Shown piece after piece: positions 1 to 6,243 of a DNA stretch of 13,868 nt. The stretch is taken from assembly GCA_031254955.1 (NCBI GenBank), contig JAIRTK010000358.1, forward strand, positions 1 through 13,868. The letters run 5' to 3'. The translations under genes were made by a program, and so were the position numbers. Every line of letters begins with the position of its first letter. The stretch's first letter is position 1. The DNA comes from Opitutaceae bacterium (GTDB lineage Bacteria; Verrucomicrobiota; Verrucomicrobiia; Opitutales; Opitutaceae). The notes under the pieces are model-generated. The model made no database searches. It saw nothing but the letters and a program-made list of their open reading frames with translations, and had not been told where the DNA came from.

Positions 1-70
1 GCGCCCGCGTGGCGGGTTGGCAGGAGGTCGAGTTGCGCGGGGCGGGTGGCGGCGGGGCGGGCGGCGATTT

Positions 71-589
71 TCATGGGGCGAGGCGTTCGATGATCCTTTG
101 GCCGGAGGCGCCGCGCCGGGAGTGGCGTCGGGCGGGCGGATGGTTGCGGTGGCAGGCGGGCGGACGGTTGCGGCGGCCTTGCCGGCATTCGACCGCTCCA
201 GGCGTCGCGCGCCGGGCGTTCCCATGCGGGGGCGCGGGCACGGTCGGCCCGGCGCATTTTTTCTCAATGGTCTTGCATGTCTCCGCCGTCGCGGGCCGGC
301 TCGCGGCGGCGGCGTTTTGCGGGGAGGCCCATGCGCTTATCTGGCTGGCGCGCGGACGAGAGTGGCCATACGCGTCAGCCTTCCCCGACGGGGTGGGCGC
401 GGCGGCGCCTTCGGTGACGGCCTGCCGCTCCGTCGCGCGCCGGGGGAATCGCTGGGAGGCGCGCGGGTTGCCGGCGGGTTCGAGGCCTTTACGGCTTTCG
501 CGGTTGGTGAAAAAAACGAAGCCGCGCGCGCGTTTTTTTTCGGACAGCCCGGCGGGGGCGCGGTCCTTGCGAAGGGCGGAGAAATCCAT
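71..589 (-). pseudogene. pdxH: Degenerate pyridoxamine 5'-phosphate oxidase (pdxH) remnant
   Basis: This open frame of 172 residues aligns by eye along its length with PdxH, the FMN enzyme that oxidises pyridoxine/pyridoxamine phosphate to PLP. Matching blocks are the N-terminus MDFSALRKDRAPAGLSE (1-17), GFVFFTNRESRKG (23-35), NPRAS (41-45), ERQ..TEG (54-61), HSRPRASQISAWASPQ (76-91), VPAPPH (117-122) and the family-typical end ERLAP. It looks broken. About 50 residues are missing between residues 17 and 22, where intact PdxH carries the segment before the first FMN-binding strand. The usual PHWGG reads PHGNA. The conserved WQGxxxRLHDR motif, which binds the substrate, reads RQGRRNRPPACH. Family length is about 210-218. 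High GC explains why no stop codon has appeared yet. The methionine at 589 was chosen because it matches the PdxH N-terminus; the frame runs further upstream without similarity. It lies beyond the ribosomal-operon terminator. Family identification is fairly sure; loss of function is inferred from the missing motifs. Confidence 0.72.
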
Positions 590-956
590 GATGGGCGCCA
601 GCCTAGCCGGCGGCGGCGCTCGGGCGAGGCCGGATTTTGGGAGCGGCGGACAGGGGCGCGATTCCAAGTGAAGTCAGGCATCCGGGCTTTTTTATTCTTT
701 CCTCTTTATCTTTATCTTTATCCCTCGGCGGCACCGCACGGAGGAAAAGGAAGAAAGGGCACTTTGAAAAAGGGTCGCGGGCGGTAGGGATGCCTCGGAG
801 AGGATTCCGAAGGACGGGGTTTGATGTTTGGAATTTTATGGGAAAAGCGGGACGCCATCGCGGAGGCCTCGGAGAGGCCTCCCTACCGGGTGCGGTCATG
901 GGGGGAAACATCTTGAATTTTGCATCTCGATGAAGCCGAGGTTAGCGGACAGGTCT
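590..956. other. Intergenic region between pdxH remnant and operon terminator
   Basis: No gene is supported here. The stretch has a run of TCTTTA-type hexamers (about 701-722), a purine-rich patch (741-759) and a palindromic repeat pair (782-888, listed separately). Open frames that cross it translate the palindrome itself and have no protein-like character. Confidence 0.6.
749..888. repeat. Palindromic repeat pair, copy 1 (BIME-like)
   Basis: The core is 782-888 (107 bp). It begins with CGGTAGGG and ends with CCCTACCG, so its ends are inverted copies. The right unit is a perfect hairpin, with GGAGGCCTC (862-870), loop GGA and GAGGCCTCC (874-882). The left unit (about 785-805) is a decayed version. 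About 30 bp of left flank (749-781, including AGGGCACTTTG at 756-766) also matches the flank of copy 2 at 11796-11806. It lies just beyond the operon terminator. It resembles the REP/BIME class in layout; the family name is my inference. Confidence 0.75.
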
Positions 957-990
957 AATAAAAAAACGCGCCGGGGGGGCCGGCGCGTTT
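957..990 (-). terminator. Rho-independent terminator of the spc/alpha cluster
   Basis: An 11-bp perfect stem (964-974 pairing with 980-990; AAACGCGCCGG/CCGGCGCGTTT) with a 5-base loop lies 30 bases past the rplQ stop. On the minus strand it is followed by TTTTTTTATTA, the classic U-tract. It closes the rplE-to-rplQ transcription unit. The GC-rich stem next to an AT-rich patch makes it one of the clearest signals in the window. Confidence 0.92.
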
Positions 991-1020
991 GGGAGGGGGA
1001 GGGCTGGGCAGGCGGGGCGT

Positions 1021-1725
1021 TCAGTCTTTTTTCGCTTCGCCTTCGGCGGCGGAGGGGGCCTCGGGGGCTGGTGCCTCAGCGGCGGAGGTCTTGGCTGCCG
1101 GCTCCCCGGAGGACGGGGCGGCGGCGGCGCGGGGCGGCGCGGAGGCGGGGGGCACTTCGGGTGCGGGGGTCTCGGCGGAGGAGGAGGGATCGGCCTCGGG
1201 GTCGGCGGCTTTGGGGTCGACAGTTTTGGATTCGGTGACCTCGGGTTCGGTTGCTTCGAGGTCGGCGGTCTTGGGGGTGGTGGTTTTGGCGGCTTTTTTG
1301 GCTTTGGCGGCGTTTTTGCGGCTTTTCTTTTTGTAGCCGGGGTCGTCCGCGGGAACGAGTTCGATCAGGGCCATTTCGGCGGCGTCGCTGATGCGCGCGC
1401 CGAGTTTGTAGATGCGGGTGTAGCCGCCGGGGCGGTTGGCAAAGTCTTTGTGCTTTTCGGTGAAGAGCAGTTTGACGGCTTCTTCGTCGCGGATGTCGCG
1501 GTGGGCGAGGCGGCGCAGGTGGATGGCGTCTTTGGTTTCGGTCTTGGCCGCGGCTTTTTTGGCTTTGGTGATGACTTTTTCGATGAAGGGGCGCAGGGCT
1601 TTGGCTTTCGTAAGCGTGGTCTGGATGCGGCCGTGCTTGATGAGCGAGGCGCCGAGGTTCGAGAGCATGGCGGCGCGGTGTTCGCGGGTCACGCCGAGGG
1701 TGGCGCGGTGTTTGTTGTGACGCAT
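1021..1725 (-). CDS. rplQ: 50S ribosomal protein L17 with long C-terminal tail
   Basis: L17 is a large-subunit protein near the peptide exit tunnel and is the usual last gene of the alpha operon. The family domain is residues 1-125, with MRHNKHRATLGVTREHR at the start, then LSNLGASLIKHGRIQTTLTKAKALRPFIEKVITKAK and a GGYTRIYKLGARISDAAEMALIELV end. Typical L17 is about 120 residues; this one has 234. The extra 110 residues begin with a Lys-rich patch (131-150) and continue as a low-complexity Ala/Pro/Glu/Ser tail, probably disordered. The start at 1725 is fixed by the canonical N-terminus. The leader reads AAAAAACACCACC before ATG, with no Shine-Dalgarno. It is separated from rpoA by 179 bases that hold a heptamer-arm repeat and is followed by the terminator. 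Confidence 0.96.
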   Translation of the reverse strand: MRHNKHRATLGVTREHRAAMLSNLGASLIKHGRIQTTLTKAKALRPFIEKVITKAKKAAAKTETKDAIHLRRLAHRDIRDEEAVKLLFTEKHKDFANRPGGYTRIYKLGARISDAAEMALIELVPADDPGYKKKSRKNAAKAKKAAKTTTPKTADLEATEPEVTESKTVDPKAADPEADPSSSAETPAPEVPPASAPPRAAAAPSSGEPAAKTSAAEAPAPEAPSAAEGEAKKD

Positions 1726-1817
1726 GGTGGTGTTTTTTCTTGGTTTGGCCCCCCGTTCGGCAACCCGGTCGCAGCGTTGTCCGGCAGCGGGCGGCGCGAG
1801 GGGCGGGTGTGTGTTTT

Positions 1818-1900
1818 AATGACGAATGAGGTAGTGCTCTTTACGGGCGGCGGGCTGGGCCGGGCGAGGGCTTTCCTGTTCGTCGTTCGTCATTGGCAAT
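1818..1900. repeat. Heptamer-arm inverted repeat, element A (rpoA-rplQ spacer)
   Basis: The left arm reads AATGACG AATGAGG (1818-1831), period 7. The right arm reads TTCGTCG TTCGTCA TTGGCAA (1879-1899), also period 7. AATGACGAA (1818-1826) is the exact reverse complement of TTCGTCATT (1886-1894). Between the arms is a G-rich stretch containing GGGCTGGG and GGGCTTT. It sits in the transcribed spacer and could fold as a long stem in the mRNA. Confidence 0.65.
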
Positions 1901-1904
1901 GGGT

Positions 1905-2906
1905 TCAAACGTCTTTGCGGGAATCGAGGAGGCGTTCGTCGAATTTCATGCCGAGGGAGAGGCCGAGGGCTTCGAGTTTGTCTTTGATTTCGTTGAGGGA
2001 TTTTTTGCCGAAGTTGCGGTATTTGAGCATTTCTTGCTCGGTCTTCATGGCGAGTTCGCCGACGGTGGTGATGTTGGCGTTGTTCAGGCAGTTCGCGGCG
2101 CGAACGGAGAGTTCGATTTCGTTGACCGACATGTTCAGGAGTTTGCGGAGTTTGTTTTGTTCTTCGCTGACTTCGCTGGTCTGGGTCTCGAAGATGTATT
2201 CTTCGTTGCTGGCGCGGTTGAAGACGTCGAGGTGGTGGGCGAGGATGGAGGCGGCTTGTTTGAGGGCGTCGTCGGGGGTGATGCGTCCGTCGGTCCAGAT
2301 TTCGAGGATGAGTTTGTCGTAGTCGGTGATTTGGCCGACGCGGGTGTTTTCCACGGAATATTTGACGAGTCTGACGGGGGAGAAGAGGGAGTCGATGGGG
2401 ATGACGCCGATGGGTTGGTCTTCTTTTTTGTTTTGTTCGCCGGGGTAGTAGCCGCGGCCGGTTTTGATTTCGACTTCGGCTTCGAGGGGTCTGGCTTTGT
2501 CGAGGGTGCAGATGAGTTGTCCGGGGTTGACGATGCGGATGTTGGCGTCGGCTTGGATGTCGGCGGCGGTCACGGGGCCTTCGCGGTTGACGCTGATGCG
2601 GAGGGTGACGGGGTCGCGTTTTTCCGAGATGATGAGGATTTTTTTCAGGTTGAGGACAATGTCGGTGACGTCTTCGACGACGCCGTCGATGCTTTGGAAT
2701 TCGTGGTGCACGCTTTCGATTTTAATCGAGGAGATGGCGGAGCCTTCGATGGAGGAGAGGAGGACGCGGCGCAGGGAGTTGCCGATGGTGTGGCCGTAGC
2801 CGGCTTCGAAGGGTTCGGCGACAAATTTGGCGTAGGTCGGCGTGGAGCCTTCCTCGATTTTGGCGAGCTTGGCGGGGAGTTCGAACTTTCCGAGACGTTT
2901 TGGCAT
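1905..2906 (-). CDS. rpoA: DNA-directed RNA polymerase subunit alpha
   Basis: The alpha subunit dimerises to nucleate RNA polymerase assembly. At 333 residues it is full length. The N-terminal assembly domain (about 1-235) carries the dimer motif GYGHTIGNSLRRVLLSS (36-52). A short charged linker (about 238-254) leads to the C-terminal domain (about 255-323) with ELSVRAANCL (265-274). R269 is at the position of the E. coli UP-element-contacting Arg265, and KYRNFGKKSLNEI (295-307) follows. Both halves are intact, so UP-element and activator contacts should be possible. The start at 2906 gives the standard N-terminus; the leader ends CTCCACCACCGCC, again without a Shine-Dalgarno. It lies between rpsD (133-base gap) and rplQ, the normal alpha-operon position. 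Confidence 0.98.
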   Translation of the reverse strand: MPKRLGKFELPAKLAKIEEGSTPTYAKFVAEPFEAGYGHTIGNSLRRVLLSSIEGSAISSIKIESVHHEFQSIDGVVEDVTDIVLNLKKILIISEKRDPVTLRISVNREGPVTAADIQADANIRIVNPGQLICTLDKARPLEAEVEIKTGRGYYPGEQNKKEDQPIGVIPIDSLFSPVRLVKYSVENTRVGQITDYDKLILEIWTDGRITPDDALKQAASILAHHLDVFNRASNEEYIFETQTSEVSEEQNKLRKLLNMSVNEIELSVRAANCLNNANITTVGELAMKTEQEMLKYRNFGKKSLNEIKDKLEALGLSLGMKFDERLLDSRKDV

Positions 2907-3039
2907 GGCGGTGGTGGAGCGGGTTAGGTGCGTGGTTGGGTGGTGGGCCGGGTTGGTTGTCGGTGTCCCATCGGGTGTCGTGCCGCCAGTGGTTGGGGGG
3001 CGATTTGGATGGGTGCCTCAGGCTTGAGCGGTTGGCGGC

Positions 3040-3651
3040 TCAGAAGCGCGAGTAAAATTCGACGATGAGTTGTTCGTTGATGCCGGGTTCCATCTCGTCG
3101 CGGGTGGGGAGGCGGTTCATGGTGCCTTTGAGGTTTTCGGCGTCGAGGGTGAGCCAGCCGGGGACGTTGCGGGCGCGGTTTTCCTCGATGTTGCGGGTGG
3201 CGAGTTGGCGCGAGGTGGGGACGTTTCTGACTTCGATTTCGTCGCCGGGTTTCATGGAGGAGCTGGCGATGTCCACTTTGCGGCCGTTCACGCGGATGTG
3301 GCCGTGGTTGACGAGTTGGCGGGCGGCGGCGCGGCTTTTGGCGAAGCCGAGGAGGTAGACGACGCTGTCGAGGCGGGTTTCGAGGAGTTGGAGGAAGACT
3401 TCGCCGGTGACGCCGCGGATGCGTTTGGCTTTGGCGAAGACGAGGCGGAACTGGCGTTCGAGCAGGCCGTAGGTGTAGCGGAGTTTCTGCTTTTCGTTCA
3501 GGCCGATGGCGTATTCGGAGAGTTTTCTGCGGAGTTTCGGGCCGTGCTGTCCTGGCGGATAGGTGCGTTTTTCGTAGGCTTTGGTCGCGCCAAAGATGGG
3601 CTGGGAGAAGCGGCGGCTGATGCGGGTGGTCGGGCCGGTGTAACGAGCCAT
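3040..3651 (-). CDS. rpsD: 30S ribosomal protein S4
   Basis: S4 is a primary 16S rRNA-binding assembly protein and in many bacteria represses the alpha operon. It is full length at 203 residues. It starts MARYTGPTTRISRRFSQPIF and has YPPGQHGPKLRRKLSEY (32-48). The S4 RNA-binding domain follows (about 92-155), with RLDSVVYLLGFAKSRAAARQLVNHGH and the GDEIEVR turn. The N-terminal zinc-binding cysteines of some S4 proteins are absent, so this is the zinc-free form. The start at 3651 gives the canonical N-terminus. The leader is A/C-rich and carries a 16-base sequence also found upstream of rpsM. rpsK ends 40 bases upstream. Whether S4 autoregulates here cannot be read from the sequence. Confidence 0.97.
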   Translation of the reverse strand: MARYTGPTTRISRRFSQPIFGATKAYEKRTYPPGQHGPKLRRKLSEYAIGLNEKQKLRYTYGLLERQFRLVFAKAKRIRGVTGEVFLQLLETRLDSVVYLLGFAKSRAAARQLVNHGHIRVNGRKVDIASSSMKPGDEIEVRNVPTSRQLATRNIEENRARNVPGWLTLDAENLKGTMNRLPTRDEMEPGINEQLIVEFYSRF

Positions 3652-3664
3652 GATGGTGTGGTGT

Positions 3665-3680
3665 GTTTGAGTTTAAGTTG
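3665..3680 (-). repeat. 16-base leader repeat before rpsD
   Basis: On the minus strand CAACTTAAACTCAAAC lies 13 bases before the rpsD start. The same 16 bases occur at 4702-4717, 6 bases before rpsM. It is purine/C-rich, unstructured and unlike a Shine-Dalgarno. The role is unknown. Confidence 0.6.
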
Positions 3681-3691
3681 TGGTTGGAGGG

Positions 3692-4297
3692 TCAGACGCG
3701 GCGGCGTTTGGGGGGGCGGCAGCCGTTGTGGGGGACGGGGGTCACGTCGATGATGGAGGTGATTTCGAGTCCGATGGCTTGGATGGCGCGGACGGCGGAG
3801 TCGCGTCCGAGGCCGGGGCCGGAGACTTTGATGACAACGTCTTTCAGGCCGTGCGCCATGGCGTTGCGGGCGGCGTCTTGGGCGACGACTTGGGCGGCGT
3901 AGGCGGTGGATTTGCGGGAGCCGCGGAAGTTGCATTTGCCGGCGCTGGACGAGGCGATGACGTTGCCTTTGGCGTCGGTGATGGAGACGATGGTGTTGTT
4001 GAAGGAGGCGAGGACGTTGACGACGCCGGAGGTGATGTTTTTCGAGCCTTTGGCTTTGCGGATTTTGATGGCGCCGATTTCTTCTTTGAGGAGGTCTTCG
4101 GCGGTGGGTTGCTTGGCGACGCCGCCGACGAGTTCGACGAGTTTTTCGGCGGGCGCGGCGGGGGGTGCCTCGGGGGCGGGCGCGGCGGCGGCGGGTTTTT
4201 TGCCTTTGGGTGCCTTGGGGGCGGGGGCCGGTTTTTCGGCGGGGGCCTGGGGGGCGGCGGGTTTTTCGTGCTTGGGTTCGGAATTTTCTTCAGCCAT
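3692..4297 (-). CDS. rpsK: 30S ribosomal protein S11 with long N-terminal extension
   Basis: S11 helps form the platform of the small subunit near the mRNA exit site. The family domain is about residues 76-201, with [19 protein letters not shown] (86-104), [14 protein letters not shown] (117-130) and the invariant end [18 protein letters not shown]. Typical S11 is about 129 residues; this one has 201. The extra 75 residues are Ala/Pro/Lys-rich (about 1-50), then a likely amphipathic helix [19 protein letters not shown] (50-73). The ATG at 4297 lies 17 bases after the rpsM stop and is the first good start between the genes. The longer frame upstream overlaps rpsM and is spurious. A shorter start near the family N-terminus is not available as ATG. 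The leader reads ACCTTACCACCACCCGCC, without a Shine-Dalgarno. Confidence 0.93.
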   Translation of the reverse strand: MAEENSEPKHEKPAAPQAPAEKPAPAPKAPKGKKPAAAAPAPEAPPAAPAEKLVELVGGVAKQPTAEDLLKEEIGAIKIRKAKGSKNITSGVVNVLASFNNTIVSITDAKGNVIASSSAGKCNFRGSRKSTAYAAQVVAQDAARNAMAHGLKDVVIKVSGPGLGRDSAVRAIQAIGLEITSIIDVTPVPHNGCRPPKRRRV

Positions 4298-4314
4298 GGC
4301 GGGTGGTGGTAAGG

Positions 4315-4695
4315 TTATTTGCCTGGGGCCTTGGTGACGCCGACGGTGCGGCGGGGGCCTTTGCGGGTGCGGGCGTTGGTGGAGGTGCGCTGGCCGCGGA
4401 CGGGGAGGCCGCGGCGGTGGCGGATGCCGCGGTAGCAGCCGATGGCTTGGAGGCGTTTGAGGTCGGCGGTGTGGGCGCGGCGGAGGTCGCCTTCGACGAC
4501 CCATTTGTGCTCCGTGATGATTTGGAGGATTTTGTTGAGTTGCTCTTCGGTGAGTTCCGAGGCGCGTTGGTGGGGGTCGAGTCCAGTTTCCTGGACGATC
4601 TGGTTGGCCCGTGTCAGGCCGATGCCGTAGATGTAGGCGAGCGAATAAGCGATTTTCTTTTTCGCGGGGATTTCAACACCGAGGAGACGTGGCAT
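4315..4695 (-). CDS. rpsM: 30S ribosomal protein S13
   Basis: S13 sits in the head of the small subunit and contacts tRNA and the large subunit. At 126 residues it is standard length. Features are the N-terminal [26 protein letters not shown] (1-26), a helix-hairpin-helix-like region, and the basic C-terminal [25 protein letters not shown] (89-113) that reaches the A/P sites. It is the first gene of the alpha part. The upstream gap to map is 236 bases and contains neither infA nor rpmJ, which usually lie there. The start at 4695 gives the canonical N-terminus. The leader is A/C-rich with the 16-base repeat and no Shine-Dalgarno. Confidence 0.98.
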   Translation of the reverse strand: MPRLLGVEIPAKKKIAYSLAYIYGIGLTRANQIVQETGLDPHQRASELTEEQLNKILQIITEHKWVVEGDLRRAHTADLKRLQAIGCYRGIRHRRGLPVRGQRTSTNARTRKGPRRTVGVTKAPGK

Positions 4696-4931
4696 AGTGT
4701 GGTTTGAGTTTAAGTTGGAAGTTTATGTTTAAGGGGGTCTCTGAAAATTGGTTTTTAACCGCGAAGGGTCGCGAACTATCAGGTCAGAGGTGGATGGATA
4801 TTTTGTTTAGAAAGAAGAATGTTTTTAGGAATTTTGCAGTTTTTCGCGATTTGCCAGGTTGTTGTTTCGTCTGGTGCGCGGTTGGTTTGTTTTCGGATTT
4901 TTAGAAGTTCTTTTAGGTTGGACTGATTTTT
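4696..4931 (-). promoter_or_regulatory. AT-rich leader between map and rpsM, probable internal promoter region
   Basis: This 236-base spacer is clearly more AT-rich than its surroundings and has no gene. I searched it for L36 and IF-1 and found neither. A small hairpin CGCGA-AGGG-TCGCG lies at 4761-4774 and could be a weak terminator, attenuator or protein site. I could not find a convincing -35/-10 pair. The length, base composition and position at the start of the alpha block suggest an internal promoter and leader; this is inference. Confidence 0.35.
4702..4717 (-). repeat. 16-base leader repeat before rpsM
   Basis: On the minus strand CAACTTAAACTCAAAC lies 6 bases before the rpsM ATG and is identical to the copy before rpsD at 3665-3680. 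Both are followed by an A/C-rich CCACAC-type stretch and then ATG. Confidence 0.6.
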
Positions 4932-5744
4932 TTAGCGGGTGGCGAGGGGGGGCGCGGCGGGAGTGGAAACCGGGCCGGGGCGGGTGAGGATTTCCGGGCC
5001 TTTTTCCGTGGTGAGCACGGTGTGTTCGAAGTGGGCGGAGGGGGAGGCGTCGGCGGAGACGACGGTCCAGCCGTCGGAGAGGACTTTGGTTTTCCATCCG
5101 CCCAGGTTCACCATGGGTTCGATGGCGAGGGTCATGCCGGGTTTGATGAGCGCGGTGCGGTTTTTTTTGCGGTCGGCGAAGTTCGGGATTTGCGGTTCTT
5201 CGTGCATGGAGGCGCCGACGCCGTGGCCGACCATGTCGCGGACGATGCCGAAGCCGTGGGCTTCGACGTGGCGTTGGATGGCTTCGGAGATGTCGCCGAT
5301 GCGGTTGCCGATGGTCGCCCGGGCGATGCCGTGGGCGCGGGCTTCTTCGGTGACGCGGAGGAGTTCCGCGACGCGGGGGGCGATTTGTCCGACGGGGACG
5401 GTGAGGGCGTTGTCGCCGACGTAGCCGTTATACCAGATGCTGATGTCGAGGGCGATGATGTCGCCGTCGCGGAGGATGCGTTTCATGCTGCCTATGCCGT
5501 GGACGACTTCTTCGTTGACGGAGAGGCAGGCGTAGGCCGGGTAGGGTGGTGCTCCGCGGACTTGGTAGCCGTGGCAGGCGCTTTTTGCGTGGTGCGCCTC
5601 GATGAGTTTCCGGGCGGTTTGGTCCAAGTCGTAAGTGGTGATGCCGGGCTGCACGTGGTGTTTGAGTTCGTGCAGGACATTCGCGGCGACGGCGCATGCG
5701 TCGCGCATGCGGGCGATTCCTTCCTTGTTTTTGATGGGAATCAT
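4932..5744 (-). CDS. map: Methionine aminopeptidase, type I
   Basis: This enzyme removes the initiator methionine from nascent cytosolic proteins with a dinuclear metal centre. All ligands are visible: D100 in ALDIS, D111 in YVGDNA, H174 in MVGHGVG, E209 in AIEPMV and E240 in HFEHTVL. The substrate-contacting His82 in NEEVVHG is also there. At 270 residues it is type I without an N-terminal extension; the last 20 residues are a Pro/Ala tail. The ATG at 5744 overlaps the TGA of the upstream adenylate-kinase-like gene by four bases, implying translational coupling. map next to secY-adk is the common bacterial order. Confidence 0.97.
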   Translation of the reverse strand: MIPIKNKEGIARMRDACAVAANVLHELKHHVQPGITTYDLDQTARKLIEAHHAKSACHGYQVRGAPPYPAYACLSVNEEVVHGIGSMKRILRDGDIIALDISIWYNGYVGDNALTVPVGQIAPRVAELLRVTEEARAHGIARATIGNRIGDISEAIQRHVEAHGFGIVRDMVGHGVGASMHEEPQIPNFADRKKNRTALIKPGMTLAIEPMVNLGGWKTKVLSDGWTVVSADASPSAHFEHTVLTTEKGPEILTRPGPVSTPAAPPLATR

Positions 5745-6166
5745 GGGTGCCGGGCCGCGAGCGCGTCGTCCTCGACGAGGAGGCCTTGCGCGCGGTAGTG
5801 ATCGACGAGGGGCGGCGGGGTGGCGCCGGGGGCGGTGAGGACGGCGGAGAGCGTCTCATCGCGGGCGTCGAGCCATTCGTCGAGTGCTTTTGCTTGGAGC
5901 AACGTAGCCGGGAAGTCGCCGAGGGCGAAACCCGCGTCGGGTTTGCGCGTCCAGAACCAGCGGCGCATGAGCGCGAGGATGGTTTCTTCGGCGAGGGGTC
6001 GGCCTTGCCGGGCGGCGCGCGCGGCTTCGATGCCGAGCGGCGTGTGACGCGAAATCTCCCGCTGAATCAGCATGGCGGGGGAGACGTGCTCAATATTCAA
6101 AGAACGGAGCCTGGCCAGGAGAGGTTCGGAAAACGAGTCGTCCGGGCCGAGCATCAAAATTTTCAT
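5741..6166 (-). CDS. Degenerate adenylate-kinase-like protein in the secY-adk-map slot
   Basis: This 141-residue protein aligns with adenylate kinase. MKILMLGP matches the first strand, TPLGIEAARAARQGRPLAEETILALM (42-67) matches the family's TPLG..A....G.LVPDE block, GDFPATLLQAKALDE (83-97) matches DGFPRTLAQAEALDE, and PPLVDHYRAQGLL (118-130) matches PLxDYYxxxGLL. It should not catalyse phosphoryl transfer. The P-loop GxPGxGKGT reads GPDDSFSEP (7-15), the arginine of the STGDMLR motif is replaced by Gln (Q37 by alignment), FPRT is FPAT, and the lid plus about 70 residues are missing (Adk is about 214). The frame is open, coupled to map by a 4-base overlap and 77 bases after secY. A GTG start at 6211 would add 15 residues; ATG at 6166 matches the Adk N-terminus. 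It could be a scaffold or a slowly decaying remnant. Confidence 0.7.
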   Translation of the reverse strand: MKILMLGPDDSFSEPLLARLRSLNIEHVSPAMLIQREISRHTPLGIEAARAARQGRPLAEETILALMRRWFWTRKPDAGFALGDFPATLLQAKALDEWLDARDETLSAVLTAPGATPPPLVDHYRAQGLLVEDDALAARHP

Positions 6167-6243
6167 CCCGGTCGTGTGTCCGGGGGAAAAGAGGGTGTTT
6201 GTGTCATTCACCGGGAGCGAAGTAAAGAACTAAAAAACAGTTC

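Noticed and set aside
9..787. Two plus-strand open frames of 220 and 256 residues at the left edge
   Set aside because: Low-complexity Arg/Gly/Ala sequence with no motif. The minus strand carries ordered PdxH blocks, so these are shadows.
1893..2927. A 344-residue plus-strand open frame opposite rpoA
   Set aside because: Its Phe/Val/Asp/Gly-rich composition is the antisense image of rpoA, which is unmistakable on the minus strand.
3692..4504. Longer S11 start at 4504
   Set aside because: It would overlap most of rpsM and add Arg/Pro-rich antisense-like sequence. The ATG at 4297 directly after the rpsM stop is far better.
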